Positions 22,943 to 33,294 of a stretch of DNA of 64,000 bases are shown piece after piece. The translations under genes and the position numbers were made by a program. Position 1 is the stretch's first letter, and every line of letters begins with the position of its first letter. The notes under the pieces were generated by a model. That model had not been told where the DNA came from. It searched no databases and worked only from the letters and a program-made list of their open reading frames with translations. This DNA comes from Desulfofustis glycolicus DSM 9705 (lineage in GTDB: Bacteria > Desulfobacterota > Desulfobulbia > Desulfobulbales > Desulfocapsaceae): positions 1 to 64,000 of the forward strand of contig NZ_FQXS01000007.1 in NCBI RefSeq assembly GCF_900130015.1. Reading direction: 5' to 3'.

Positions 22943-25900
22943 TTACCGCTTTGCCAGCGCATCTTTGAGCACGGCGGCCAGTTCGGTGCGAGAGAACGGT
23001 TTCTGGACATAGGTGATGTCGTCGTTGAGGATGCCCTTGTGGGCGATGACGTTGGCGGTGTATCCAGACATGAACACCACGCCAATATGGACACATATGG
23101 TACGGATTTCCTTGGCCAGTTCGGCGCCGTTCATCTGCGGCATGATCACGTCGGTGAGCAGCAGATCAATCGTGTCCGCCCGCTTCACCTGTTCCAGGGC
23201 CGTCGGAGCCGAGTCGGCGAGCAGGGGGCGATACCCCAGGTCACGGAGGAGTTTGCCGGTCATTTTCAAAATGGCCGGATCGTCTTCGACGACCAGGATC
23301 GTTTCCCCGGTTGCCCGCAATGATGAGCGATCCGGCTGCGGTCGTAGCTCCTGTTCGTCAGCAGTGTCCTCGAGCGGGAAATAGAGCCTGAAGGTCGACC
23401 CGGCTCCCGGTTCGCTGTAGACGTTGATAAAGCCGTTGTTCTGTTTGACGATGCCGTAAACGGTGGCCAGCCCAAGTCCGGTCCCATCGCCGAGCGGTTT
23501 GGTCGTGAAAAACGGCTCGAAGATGGAGTTCATTTGCTCTTTGGTCATGCCGGTGCCGTTATCGGAGACGACGAGCACTGCGAAATCGCCGGGGATAAAG
23601 CCGGCATGGTCGGCACAATAGGCTTCATCAAAGGTGCGGCCGGCCGTTTCGATGGTGATGGTGCCGGTGTCATCGATCGCGTCGCGGGCGTTGACACAGA
23701 GATTGGTCAGGATCTGGTCGATCTGGACTGGATCGATGGTGATTTTCCGGCGTTCGTGTCCCGGGTGCCAGATCAGTTCGATATTCTCGCCGATCAGCCG
23801 GCGCAGCATTTTCAGCGATAGCTCGATGGCCTCGTTGAGATCGATAGATCGCGGTGCAATGGTTTGCCGGCGGGCAAACGCCAGCAGCTGCCGAGTGATG
23901 TCGGCCGAACGGCGGGCGGCGTTGAGGATTTCTTCTATCTCTTCATATCCATGATCCGACGGGGCCAGCGTGTCGGCAAGCAGTTCGGCGTTGCCGATGA
24001 TGACGCCGAGCATGTTATTGTAGTCGTGAGCTACGCCGCCGGCCAACCGGCCGACGGATTCCATCTTCTGAGCCTGGATGAGCTGCTGCTCTAGCGACTT
24101 TCGTTCTTGCTCCGATGCGGCAAGCTCCTTCTGTCTATACAGGGTGTGCAGGGCGTAGGCGAGGTCCTGGGCCAATTCGGAAAATAAGTGCATTTCTTCC
24201 CGGTCGACGTCGCCGGTCGGAGCTTGGGTCGCGACCAAGTGGCCGAGTAGCAGGCCTTCATGCCGCAGGTGCGCGCACAGCACTTGGCTCTTTCGGCAGT
24301 CGGCGCTCGGCGGTAGAAAACAATGGCTGCATTGCGGCGCGTCGTGAAGGATGCGGGACGTGGCATCGGACGACTCTGTGGTCCGGCAGCAGGGCGGGAT
24401 ATCTCCCTGGCTCAGCCTGCTGTTCAGCTGCTCCGTACATTTGGGATCGCCCGTATGGGCCCAGGCACTCAGTGTGCCGTCTTTTGCGAACAATACCAGA
24501 AGTGCCGAGCGATAACCGCGACTGCCGGTCAGAACGGCACAGCTTTTCTCGATCAGTTGCACCGGGTCCCGCTCCCGGACGATGAGTTGATTGATATCGC
24601 GGATGGCGCGCAGGACGTGATTGAGATGGATGACACTGCGCTGGGCTTGTTGCAGATCGGTGACATCTTCCATGGCACCCATGATGCCGACCACAACCCC
24701 GTTATCGTCTCTGATCGGTGCCAGAGAGAGTCTGCCATCGAAGAGGGAGCCATCTTTTTTTCGGCGAATCACTTCGATACCGGAGATGGTGTCACCGGTA
24801 TCCATTATCCGGCGTAGAGAAGCGAACTCTTCTTCTTTGTCTTCCGGAACGATCGGCAGTGGTTTGCCGAACACCTCGTCTTCGCTCCAGCCGAATAGCC
24901 GCTCGGCCGAGTTGTTCCAAGTCAACACCGTGCCGGTTTTATCGATGCTGTAGAGTGCAACCGGGGAACAGGCGACCATGGCGCGCTGATACTCGGTGTT
25001 GTCCATCAGTTCTCGAGTCCGCTGAGCGACCTGACGACGCAGCGACCAACTCCACAGGCTGATAATGCCGATAACGAGGAGCAGCGGTACGGCGACTAAG
25101 GCAACATACTTGAGCGCGAGAACCGGTGTGGAGCGTTCATAAACGCCCATCCATTTTTCCCTGATCTGCTGGTACTCGCCGCTGTCCTTGATCAGGCGCA
25201 GCCCTTCACCGAGATGAGCGAGAAGGGCCTGGTTGATCGGGGCGACGGCATAGCAGTAATCCGGCGACAGAAAGGCCTCGCGGCCAATGGCCAATTCCCG
25301 CCAATCATGCCGATCCTTGTAATAGAGTGCGGTCATTCGGGATACAAGAGCGGTGTCGACGGTACCGTCGAGTACCCCGCGCAATGCTTCTTCCTGGCTG
25401 CCGAAGACTCGGGTCCGCTCCTCAAGGCCCTGCTGGAGCGCAAATTCGTGCATGATATCGCCATTCTGTACTCCGACTGTCAGCTCCTTGAGCTGCGCTA
25501 TCGTTTGCGGCGGTTGCCGTCTGTTGCTATGCGAGACGGCTACACTGTGATTGACTGCGTGGGCCGGAGTAAAATCGAATTTAAGGTCGCGTGCCGGCGA
25601 ATAGAACATGCCCTGCAGTGCATCGATTTCACCGCGATCCAGGGCTTCTCTGATTTCGGGCCAGGGACCGAGGCGAATGGTAATTTCGAGACCGAGCGAC
25701 TCGGCGATGGTCCGGGACAGATCGACGTTATAGCCGGCCGGCTGGCCGTTTTCGTCGAGGAACTCATACGGAGGGTAATTATGGTCGCCGCCGATAATGA
25801 TGGTCCGTTGCGGCAATTGGTATCGTGCGAACCATTTGGCATGGAGGCGGTGGTAGGTACTGTCGGCCATGACCAGGGCCAATCCTTCATTGAGCAGGGC

Positions 25901-26614
25901 CAGCATATCGCGATCACCCTCGTGAACGGCGAAGCAGAAATCCTGGCTGAAATCTTCAACGGGTCGATTGATTATTTTCAGGTTGTCCAGCTTATGTTCC
26001 TGGATCAGCCGCAGAGCGACCAGTCGCTGGACAACGACCGCGTCATGCAGACCGGCTGACAGTTCCTGAAGCGCTTGCTCGAAGGTCGGTGCGGTCACAA
26101 TGACGAAGCCACGATTGTCCCGGCGCAGGAACTCCTCGGCATTATCGCCCTGCATCACGGCCACCTGCTTGCCGCGCAGGTCATTGAGATCGTTGATACC
26201 GTCTGTTCCCTCACGAACAACGATAGCGCCGTGCAGCGTCATATAGGGAAAGGTGAAATCAAACAGCGCTTCCCGTTCCGGGGTGCGGCCGACCAGCGGC
26301 AATACGTCTACTTCCCCTTTCTCCAGCCAGCCGCGGACCTCATGCCAGGGGCCGGTACGGAAGGTGACCTCCCGGCCCATGACGGCCAGTGCGCTGCGCA
26401 GCAACTCGACCGAGAAGCCGTCCGGCAGCCCTTTCCGATCAAGGAGACAGAACGGGGGGTAATCGATTTCCGAAGCGGAGGTGAAGGTCTGTTTGTCGGT
26501 GTCACCTCGGTCTTCGGCTGCCACGTCGGTAATGGCAACCAGCAGTGAGCAACAGATGAGCACCAGACCAGCAAGTGTTCGAGACATGATAATTCTTTGC
26601 CTGCGGCGATTCAT
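22943..26614 (-). CDS. Hybrid histidine kinase with two periplasmic SBP_bac_3 sensors
   Basis: A 1223-residue hybrid sensor. A signal peptide or anchor covers residues 1-33. Two tandem amino-acid-binding-type domains (SBP_bac_3) lie at about 45-265 and 270-495: FTSASEIDYPPFCLLD opens the first, IIIGGDHNYPPYEFLDENGQ the second. A membrane helix follows near 505-530, then a PAS domain (545-660), a GAF-like region with a Cys-rich patch (HSHCFLPPSADC-like, 675-800), HisKA with phospho-accepting His863 in GGVAHDYNN, HATPase (N-box [11 protein letters not shown]-box GDGTGLGLA) and a C-terminal receiver with Asp1155. It probably senses small periplasmic ligands, possibly amino acids, and passes phosphate within the protein or on to neighbours. 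The first residue may be MSRTLAG, nine codons later. Confidence 0.93.
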   Translation of the reverse strand: MNRRRQRIIMSRTLAGLVLICCSLLVAITDVAAEDRGDTDKQTFTSASEIDYPPFCLLDRKGLPDGFSVELLRSALAVMGREVTFRTGPWHEVRGWLEKGEVDVLPLVGRTPEREALFDFTFPYMTLHGAIVVREGTDGINDLNDLRGKQVAVMQGDNAEEFLRRDNRGFVIVTAPTFEQALQELSAGLHDAVVVQRLVALRLIQEHKLDNLKIINRPVEDFSQDFCFAVHEGDRDMLALLNEGLALVMADSTYHRLHAKWFARYQLPQRTIIIGGDHNYPPYEFLDENGQPAGYNVDLSRTIAESLGLEITIRLGPWPEIREALDRGEIDALQGMFYSPARDLKFDFTPAHAVNHSVAVSHSNRRQPPQTIAQLKELTVGVQNGDIMHEFALQQGLEERTRVFGSQEEALRGVLDGTVDTALVSRMTALYYKDRHDWRELAIGREAFLSPDYCYAVAPINQALLAHLGEGLRLIKDSGEYQQIREKWMGVYERSTPVLALKYVALVAVPLLLVIGIISLWSWSLRRQVAQRTRELMDNTEYQRAMVACSPVALYSIDKTGTVLTWNNSAERLFGWSEDEVFGKPLPIVPEDKEEEFASLRRIMDTGDTISGIEVIRRKKDGSLFDGRLSLAPIRDDNGVVVGIMGAMEDVTDLQQAQRSVIHLNHVLRAIRDINQLIVRERDPVQLIEKSCAVLTGSRGYRSALLVLFAKDGTLSAWAHTGDPKCTEQLNSRLSQGDIPPCCRTTESSDATSRILHDAPQCSHCFLPPSADCRKSQVLCAHLRHEGLLLGHLVATQAPTGDVDREEMHLFSELAQDLAYALHTLYRQKELAASEQERKSLEQQLIQAQKMESVGRLAGGVAHDYNNMLGVIIGNAELLADTLAPSDHGYEEIEEILNAARRSADITRQLLAFARRQTIAPRSIDLNEAIELSLKMLRRLIGENIELIWHPGHERRKITIDPVQIDQILTNLCVNARDAIDDTGTITIETAGRTFDEAYCADHAGFIPGDFAVLVVSDNGTGMTKEQMNSIFEPFFTTKPLGDGTGLGLATVYGIVKQNNGFINVYSEPGAGSTFRLYFPLEDTADEQELRPQPDRSSLRATGETILVVEDDPAILKMTGKLLRDLGYRPLLADSAPTALEQVKRADTIDLLLTDVIMPQMNGAELAKEIRTICVHIGVVFMSGYTANVIAHKGILNDDITYVQKPFSRTELAAVLKDALAKR

Positions 26615-26642
26615 TGCGGTCGATTAAAGATGGCAGTCATTG

Positions 26643-27854
26643 CTAGTTATCCTCGTCGGTTTCCATCAGTGCCTGGCATTCGGACATCCAGGCGACTGCT
26701 TCATCGGCACAGTTGAGTGCCGCGAGGCAATCTGTGTTCAGTGGCGGCGGCTGGCCGACGACGTGTTCAGGGTACCGGAGATAATAGTAGTGATTGGCAA
26801 GGTGCACAGCGAGTGCTGCAGAGAAGCTCTTGGCAGGCAATCGGTCGATTTGATGGTGAAAGATGATTGCTTCCATGATGTCTCCGTTAAACCCCCACAG
26901 TCCGATGAGATAGGCACCGATGTCGGCATGAGTGGTCTGCAGTTGGCGGGTCTCCACGGTTTCGATCCGGGCTCCTTCTTGTCTGGCGGTTTCGATGATA
27001 GCCGCGTAGTCGCCGCCAAGTTGCGACATCAGCAGGAGTCGGCCGATGTCGTGCAGCATGCCGGCGATAAAGGAATTGTTGATCAGATCAAGATTGTCGC
27101 TGGCCTCAGTGGCAATCCTTTTGCTGCACTGGGCAACAGCCATGCTATGCTGCCAGAGCGTCGCAAAAGCAGCTTTCTGGCCCGGCGCTTTGAGCTCGGA
27201 GAAGATCTGGATGCCCAGTACCAGCACTTTAATGGTATCGAGTCCGAGCAGTTTGACCGCCCGGGCCGGGCTTTCCACCTTCTGGTAGAGTCCGAAAAAC
27301 GACGAGTTGACCAATTGCAGGAGCTTGGCGGTCATGGCGATGTCCTGCTCGATAATGGCCGCCACGTCGTCAAGGCAGGCCTCGGGGTCTTTCAGAGTGT
27401 CCTGGAGTCTGGCATAGACCGACGGCAGGCTCGGTAGGCTACTGATACCGGTGATCAGGTCTTTGAGGTGGCCGTCGGTCAGCTGGTTATGGAGGGCGGC
27501 GGCTCGATGCAGCACCTCTTTGAGGCGTTCCGGTTCACAGGGTTTGGCGAGAAGCTGGTGGACGACGGTGACGGTTTTCAATATCGATGTGTCGTCGGCC
27601 TGACCGGTCAGCATAATCCTGATCGTATGGGGGTACTGCTGTTGAATGGTGGCAAGCAGTTCGGCGCCGTCCATGCCGGGCATACGCATATCGGAGACGA
27701 TGACGTCGGCCGGGCGCTCTGCCATCGACTCCAGGGCCTGCTCGCCGTTTTCAGAAAAGCGAAGATCGTAGTCACCACGCAATTGGTGGAGCATTCGTCG
27801 GATACCGGCCAGGATGTTCGGCTCGTCGTCGACAAAGAGAATGCTTTTCTTCAT
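26643..27854 (-). CDS. Response regulator with HDOD output domain
   Basis: A 403-residue cytosolic protein: receiver domain 1-120 with phosphorylated Asp55 in VIVSDMRMPG, then HDOD domain about 140-340 (LPSLPSVYARLQD, IEQDIAMTAKLLQLVNSSFFGL, FIAGMLHDIGRLLLM). HDOD proteins relay signals without hydrolysing cyclic nucleotides, although this copy retains HDIG-like residues in MLHDIGRLL. The C-terminal helices resemble the usual tail. AGGAG precedes ATG 27854. It lies between the SBP sensor kinase and the second receiver protein, all leftward, so they may act in one relay. No DNA-binding domain exists. Confidence 0.92.
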   Translation of the reverse strand: MKKSILFVDDEPNILAGIRRMLHQLRGDYDLRFSENGEQALESMAERPADVIVSDMRMPGMDGAELLATIQQQYPHTIRIMLTGQADDTSILKTVTVVHQLLAKPCEPERLKEVLHRAAALHNQLTDGHLKDLITGISSLPSLPSVYARLQDTLKDPEACLDDVAAIIEQDIAMTAKLLQLVNSSFFGLYQKVESPARAVKLLGLDTIKVLVLGIQIFSELKAPGQKAAFATLWQHSMAVAQCSKRIATEASDNLDLINNSFIAGMLHDIGRLLLMSQLGGDYAAIIETARQEGARIETVETRQLQTTHADIGAYLIGLWGFNGDIMEAIIFHHQIDRLPAKSFSAALAVHLANHYYYLRYPEHVVGQPPPLNTDCLAALNCADEAVAWMSECQALMETDEDN

Positions 27855-27895
27855 GATCGCTCCTGTTGGTGCTGCTGTCTCGGGTGGGTGGTGGG

Positions 27896-29074
27896 TCAAT
27901 TTGACTCGCTGGTGCTCTGCTCTCTGATGCGGACCCGAATCGGTTCTTTGACGCCGGATTGTCGGGAAAAGTTGATCAGCCCCTGCAACACCGGCCAAGT
28001 AATCTCCTGGCCTTTTGGTGCCAACAGGGTGCCGTTGAGGGCCTCGATGTCATCTTCTACGATCATGCCCACACGCAGCTCTCGAACGCGCAGGGAGGCC
28101 ACGTGGGAGTGTTCGCTGAGTTGACAGCGGGCCAGTTTGGTGAGGACTTCCGGGTTGTATTCGTCCGGCTGTTGGGCCATTTGACCGATGGCCCGGCCGT
28201 GGCTGACGCCTTGGGTGAGCAGCAGGTCATAATCGAAAGCAGCCCTGATGGTCTGGGCGCCCAGGTCCTCATCGCCGTAGTTGGTGTCGCCGTGGTCATA
28301 GTGGCAGAACGGTTTTAGTTGATTGCCGATGATCCTGGCGACCCCTTCCATGCGGGGGATGTGTTGTAACAGATCGGTACCGACTCGGGGATGATTGACA
28401 AAAAGCCTTCGCTCTTCCGGATCCAGTTCTCGTCCGGCGTAGTGTTTGGCAAGGATTTCGGCGGGTAGGGTAACGCAGCCGATTTGCGACATCAGGACGG
28501 CAATTTCCAGCTGCCACAGGTCATCCACCGCCAGGGCACGGCCGATGGTCAGTACCACCGGCCGAATGCGAACGCTGCTGCTGAACGCGGCCGGATTGGT
28601 GTAACTGAGAAGCTCAGAGAGGATTTTGATACTGCCGCTCAAGGTTTTATTGAGCAGTTCCCGTTCGGCGGTAACCAGCCGGTATTGACGAAGGGCGAGG
28701 GCCAGGGCCGGAACGAGAGTTGGGACGGGGCAGGGTTTGGTGAGGAAGCGAAAGATCTGCCCCTTGTTGACCGCTTCACTGGCCGTTCCCTGATCGGCAT
28801 TGCCGGTGAGCATCATCCGCACTGTTTCCGGATAGAGCTCTTTGACCATGCCGAGCAACCGTACCCCATCCATTCCCGGCATCCGCATATCGGCGACGAT
28901 GACCGCGAATGGTCCGTTCTTCTTGCATTTTTCGAGCGCTTCCTGGCCGCTGGTTGCCGTTTCGATGGAAAAACGATTGCGCAGTTGCCGCCGCATCGAG
29001 TCGAGGATATTCGATTCGTCGTCGACGAAGAGTATGGTTTCGGTTGTCTGGTTACTGCTGTCCGGCATAGTCAT
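27896..29074 (-). CDS. Response regulator with degenerate HD-GYP-like output
   Basis: A receiver domain (about 1-125, phospho-Asp62 in VIVADMRMPG) joined to a helical domain of about 250 residues. Its order resembles HD-GYP: IAVLMSQIGCVTLPAEIL, where functional enzymes read HDIGKIGIPDEIL, and RLFVNHPRVGTDLLQHIP, where they have the HP..G..L block. The metal-binding His-Asp pair is replaced (SQIG in place of HDIG), so cyclic-di-GMP cleavage is unlikely. It may bind a nucleotide or a partner instead. ATG 29074 is chosen as a natural start; a TTG ten codons upstream (29104) is possible. It ends 42 bases before the HDOD gene on the same strand. Confidence 0.87.
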   Translation of the reverse strand: MTMPDSSNQTTETILFVDDESNILDSMRRQLRNRFSIETATSGQEALEKCKKNGPFAVIVADMRMPGMDGVRLLGMVKELYPETVRMMLTGNADQGTASEAVNKGQIFRFLTKPCPVPTLVPALALALRQYRLVTAERELLNKTLSGSIKILSELLSYTNPAAFSSSVRIRPVVLTIGRALAVDDLWQLEIAVLMSQIGCVTLPAEILAKHYAGRELDPEERRLFVNHPRVGTDLLQHIPRMEGVARIIGNQLKPFCHYDHGDTNYGDEDLGAQTIRAAFDYDLLLTQGVSHGRAIGQMAQQPDEYNPEVLTKLARCQLSEHSHVASLRVRELRVGMIVEDDIEALNGTLLAPKGQEITWPVLQGLINFSRQSGVKEPIRVRIREQSTSESN

Positions 29075-29306
29075 TGAGTCGGGTATGGTTTTATGAAGAG
29101 CCAACTTTATACACTATGTGCCATTCGACAAAAAAAGCACAAGGAAAATGTCGATATGCCGATGATTTGACATCAATAGGCAATTGCGCATATGATAGCC
29201 GATAATTACAGTGACCTTGTGGCAGTCCCTGGCAAGAACTGCCGACCTCCTCTCATCACGTGTTTTTTCCAGATGGCCGACCAAGGGGTGTAAGGAGCAA
29301 AAAGGT

Positions 29307-31625
29307 TTGAATAGAGATATGCATTCCCTCCAGTTTTATCAGGCGACCCTCGATTCGCTGACAGCAACGATTGCCATTATCGATCGACACGGCACTATTC
29401 TGTTTGTCAATCGCTCCTGGCGAGTGTTTGCCAAGCAGAATGGGGCCGATCCGGATCGGGTGTCGGAAGGCTGCAGTTATTTTTCGGTTTGTGCAGCCAG
29501 TGCCGCAGAGGGATGCGATGAGGCCCGGTCGTTCATCGAGCAGACGGACTTGATGCTTCGCGGCAAGATACTGGAGTTTGTCCTTGAGTATCCCTGTCAC
29601 AGCCCGGAGGAGCAGCGTTGGTTTCAGGTGCGAGTGACTCGTTTGACCGAGGATTGGGATAACCGGATCGTCGTTGCCCATGAAGACATCACCTCGATCA
29701 AACAAGCTCATAACGAGTTGCAACACCGTGAAATTCTGCTGCACAATATTGTCAATGTCTCACCCAACCTGGTTTTTGTCAAGAATAGTGAAGACCGTTA
29801 CCTGATTGCCAACAATGCCCTCGCTGCGATGTACGGGGTACGGCCTGAAGCGATGATTGGCCGTGACGACGTGGAATTGATTACCAGTCGTGGGCTGCCG
29901 AGTGCTGAGCAGGAGAAGTTTCAACAGGACGACAGGCGTGTCTTTGCCAGTTGCGAACCATTGTTCGTCGACGAGGAATCGTTTACCGATCACTCGGGGG
30001 ATCTTCGCTGGTTCCGCACCGTCAAGGCGCCGATTGTCATCGATGGCGAGGCGCGCTATCTCGTCGGTATTGCCAACGAGATCACCAGAGACAGGGAGCA
30101 GCAACAGATCGTTCGAACTGGACAACTCCGGCTGCAGACCATTCTCAATTCCATCCACCAGGAAGTACTCCTGCTCGACACCGACGAGCGGGTGGTCTGG
30201 GCAAACGATCAGGCCTGCACAAAGGCTGGCATGTCGTTTGCTGACTATGTCGGCCGGTCATACGACCACATCTACTGCCGTGATTGCAACGATATCGGGA
30301 CTTGTCCGGTCCACGAGGTTTTTCTCAGCAGCAGCATGCAGCGCCAGACGTTTGTGACGAACACGGGTGCGACGCTGGCGGTAAGTGTCAGTCCGGTGAT
30401 CGGGGACGAACAGACTGTGCTTGGAGCTGTCGTGGTGGCTGAAGATATCAGCGAGCGGTTGTCGCTTGAGCACCAATTACGTCAGGCCCAGAAACTGGAG
30501 TCGCTCGGTACGTTGGCAGGCGGTATAGCTCATGATTTCAATAATATTCTGACTGCGATCCTGGGCTTTACCGAATTGTGCCTGGACCGGGCGACGGCTG
30601 ATCCGGCCATGAAAGAGGATCTAGAGGAGGTCTATCAGGCCAGTCTGCGAGCCCGGGAACTGGTTCATCAGATCCTCACCTTCAGCCGGCGGACGGAACA
30701 GGAGACCAAGCCGCTCGATATCGCGCTGATCATCAAGGAGGCGGTCAAACTGCTTCGTTCAACGCTGCCGTCGACCATCGAGATCAAGAGCCGTATTGCC
30801 CGGGATGTCGGCATGGTCCTGGCCGATCCAACCAGGATTCACCAGATCATGATGAATCTTTGCACCAACGCCGCCCACGCCATGCGCGAGTCCGGAGGGA
30901 TATTGTCGCTCTCGCTGGATACCTGTGTAGCCGGAGAGAATGGGCGGACGGAACAGCAGTTGTCGTCGGGCCGGAGATATGTCCGCCTGGAGGTCGGCGA
31001 TACCGGGTGCGGCATGGAGAGCGATCTGCTCCCATTGATCTTCGATCCGTACTTTACGACGAAACAACAGGGAGAGGGGACCGGCCTCGGCTTGGCTGTC
31101 GTGCATGGCGTCGTCAGAGATTATGGCGGGGCTATCGATGTCGCCTCCGTCCCGGGCCGCGGATCGACCTTTACCGTTTATCTGCCGCGCGCCGTCGATG
31201 AACAGCATGAATTTGAAGATGGGCACATCAAGGGCGAGTTGTACGGCAGAGGTGAGTACCTGCTGGTCGTCGACGATGAACCCGGTCTTACACGATTGGC
31301 CAAGAAGTCGCTGGAAGCGGCCGGATATCAGGTATACACTGAAAACGACAGTATCCAGGCCTTGACGCTGATCAGGGAGAAAGGACAGCAGATAGACCTG
31401 TTGATCACTGACATGACAATGCCGGGCTTGACCGGAGAGAGGTTGGCATTGGAAACCAGCCGGCTTTTCCCCGCCTTGCCGATCATCTTGGTTAGCGGCA
31501 ACACTGCCAGACTTCCCGAGTCGCTGGCCGACCACCCGGCCATCGAAGTAGTACCCAAACCGGTCGATCGCAAACAAATAATGACCGTAATCCGCAATCT
31601 GCTCACCCGCTCACACCGCAGTTGA
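29307..31625 (+). CDS. Multi-PAS hybrid histidine kinase with receiver
   Basis: A cytosolic hybrid kinase of about 770 residues. Three PAS domains are followed by HisKA with His409 in GGIAHDFNN, HATPase (NLCTNAAHAM, EGTGLGLAV) and a receiver with Asp702 in LLITDMTMPG. The third PAS carries a Cys-rich patch, YCRDCNDIGTCPVHE, which could bind haem, a metal or act as a redox switch. No membrane segment is visible. The start is unsettled: TTG 29307 has AAGGAG at a good distance, ATG 29319 is close by and GTG 29211 is possible. It is divergent from the two receiver proteins. Confidence 0.92.
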   Translation: MNRDMHSLQFYQATLDSLTATIAIIDRHGTILFVNRSWRVFAKQNGADPDRVSEGCSYFSVCAASAAEGCDEARSFIEQTDLMLRGKILEFVLEYPCHSPEEQRWFQVRVTRLTEDWDNRIVVAHEDITSIKQAHNELQHREILLHNIVNVSPNLVFVKNSEDRYLIANNALAAMYGVRPEAMIGRDDVELITSRGLPSAEQEKFQQDDRRVFASCEPLFVDEESFTDHSGDLRWFRTVKAPIVIDGEARYLVGIANEITRDREQQQIVRTGQLRLQTILNSIHQEVLLLDTDERVVWANDQACTKAGMSFADYVGRSYDHIYCRDCNDIGTCPVHEVFLSSSMQRQTFVTNTGATLAVSVSPVIGDEQTVLGAVVVAEDISERLSLEHQLRQAQKLESLGTLAGGIAHDFNNILTAILGFTELCLDRATADPAMKEDLEEVYQASLRARELVHQILTFSRRTEQETKPLDIALIIKEAVKLLRSTLPSTIEIKSRIARDVGMVLADPTRIHQIMMNLCTNAAHAMRESGGILSLSLDTCVAGENGRTEQQLSSGRRYVRLEVGDTGCGMESDLLPLIFDPYFTTKQQGEGTGLGLAVVHGVVRDYGGAIDVASVPGRGSTFTVYLPRAVDEQHEFEDGHIKGELYGRGEYLLVVDDEPGLTRLAKKSLEAAGYQVYTENDSIQALTLIREKGQQIDLLITDMTMPGLTGERLALETSRLFPALPIILVSGNTARLPESLADHPAIEVVPKPVDRKQIMTVIRNLLTRSHRS

Positions 31626-31688
31626 GCAAGTAGTGCACTAACATAGCGTCGGTGGCTGGAAGCGGCCTGCCGGCATTTTCAAGGAGTT

Positions 31689-33281
31689 ATGCACGAAATG
31701 GAAACCACCATTCTGCTCATTGACGACGACGAATCGATTCGTAAACTCCTCGGTGCCGTGCTGCGCGGGGCAGGCTATCAGGTCTTGGTCGGGGACAGTG
31801 TTGCCGAAGGGCGAAGTATCCTGAACCAGCGGCAGGTTGATCTGCTCGTAACCGATATCAATATGCCTGAGGAGTCTGGGTTCGTTTTGATCGACCATGT
31901 CAAAAGATACTATCCGCGATTGCCGATCGTCGTTGCCACGGTTATCGACAATATCACCGAAGCACAACAGGTGTTGGAAAGCGGAGTTTACGGCTACCTG
32001 GTCAAGCCATTCAACAAAAACCTGGTGCTGATTACAGTGGCCAATGCCCTGCGGCTGCACGAACTGGAAAGTCAGCAGCAGGCATCTCGGTTGGCATTGG
32101 AGCACGAACATCGGGCGATTATGGATAACCTGCCGATGGGTTTGCTCGTGCTGGGGCGGGACATGGAACTGGTTGAGGCGAACAAGCGCATGCGCTCCTG
32201 GTTCGGACCGCTCAGCGAGCAGTCCGGCCCGGGATCGTTTCTCGCCTTTGTCAAGGGACTGCAGGCCGATTACCTGCCGGCGGCAGTTTCCGGGGTGCTC
32301 GGGAGCGGGGAAGGTCGCCGGTTGCAGGCACAACTGGAATTGACGAGGGGGACCCGGATGTTCCAGATTACCGTCGATTTGATTCCAACCGACGCCGCCG
32401 GCAATAAGTCAGTGATCATCATGTTCGAGGACCAGACCGAGGCCCTGACCCTGGAGCGTGAACTCCGACAGGCCCAGAAACTCGAGGCGATCGGCCAACT
32501 GGCGGCGGGCATCGCTCACGAAATCAATACGCCGGTGCAATACGTCGGCGATAATATCCGCTTCCTTGCCGATTCGTTCACAGCGTTGCTTTCCGTGCTG
32601 CAGGGCTATGAGGAGTTTTTTCAGGCAGCGCAAGATATAGAAGCGAAAAATACCTGGCAAGATGCGATCGAATCTCTGCGACAGGACGCAGATCTTGATT
32701 TTCTCCGTGAAGAGATTCCCGTTACCGCCCAGCAGAGTCTTGATGGCGTCGGTCGGGTCAGCAATATTGTCCGGGCGATGAAGGAATTCTCCCACCCCGG
32801 ATCGACAGAGAAGGTGCAGGTCGACATTAACAAGGCATTGCAGAGCACCATTACCGTTTCGCGCAACGAATGGAAGTACGGAGCCGACCTGGAGACCGAT
32901 TTCACCGATGATCTGCCGCCCGTCTCCTGCCTGCCGGCGGAGTTGAATCAGGTCTTTCTCAACCTGATCGTCAACGCCGCTCATGCCATCGATGCCCGGG
33001 TCAAGAACGGCGATTTCGTCAAAGGACGGATTCGCATCAGCACCAGGGTCGAGGAAGGTCAGGCGGTGATCGAAGTTGCCGATAATGGGACCGGCATTCC
33101 CGAGTCGATCCGGTACCGCATTTACGACCCGTTTTTCACCACCAAAGGGGTTGGCAAGGGGACCGGGCAGGGACTGGCCATTGCCCGGGATATCGTCGTG
33201 GAAAAACATGGCGGGACGATCAATTGCCAGACTCGGGAAGGGGAGGGCACGACCTTTACCATCTCGTTACCGTTGGTTTGA
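31689..33281 (+). CDS. Receiver-PAS-histidine kinase
   Basis: A 530-residue cytosolic protein: N-terminal receiver with Asp56 (LLVTDINMPE), PAS-like segment near 140-255, HisKA with His277 in AAGIAHEINTPVQY, an extended helical insert, and HATPase (NLIVNAAHAID, GKGTGQGLAI). The receiver-first order suggests that phosphorylation by another kinase changes the activity of this one, forming a relay step. AAGGAG lies before ATG 31689. The next kinase starts 13 bases after its stop, so this is the first gene of a rightward operon that continues to 38303. Confidence 0.93.
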   Translation: MHEMETTILLIDDDESIRKLLGAVLRGAGYQVLVGDSVAEGRSILNQRQVDLLVTDINMPEESGFVLIDHVKRYYPRLPIVVATVIDNITEAQQVLESGVYGYLVKPFNKNLVLITVANALRLHELESQQQASRLALEHEHRAIMDNLPMGLLVLGRDMELVEANKRMRSWFGPLSEQSGPGSFLAFVKGLQADYLPAAVSGVLGSGEGRRLQAQLELTRGTRMFQITVDLIPTDAAGNKSVIIMFEDQTEALTLERELRQAQKLEAIGQLAAGIAHEINTPVQYVGDNIRFLADSFTALLSVLQGYEEFFQAAQDIEAKNTWQDAIESLRQDADLDFLREEIPVTAQQSLDGVGRVSNIVRAMKEFSHPGSTEKVQVDINKALQSTITVSRNEWKYGADLETDFTDDLPPVSCLPAELNQVFLNLIVNAAHAIDARVKNGDFVKGRIRISTRVEEGQAVIEVADNGTGIPESIRYRIYDPFFTTKGVGKGTGQGLAIARDIVVEKHGGTINCQTREGEGTTFTISLPLV

Positions 33282-33294
33282 CGGTGGGCAGAGG

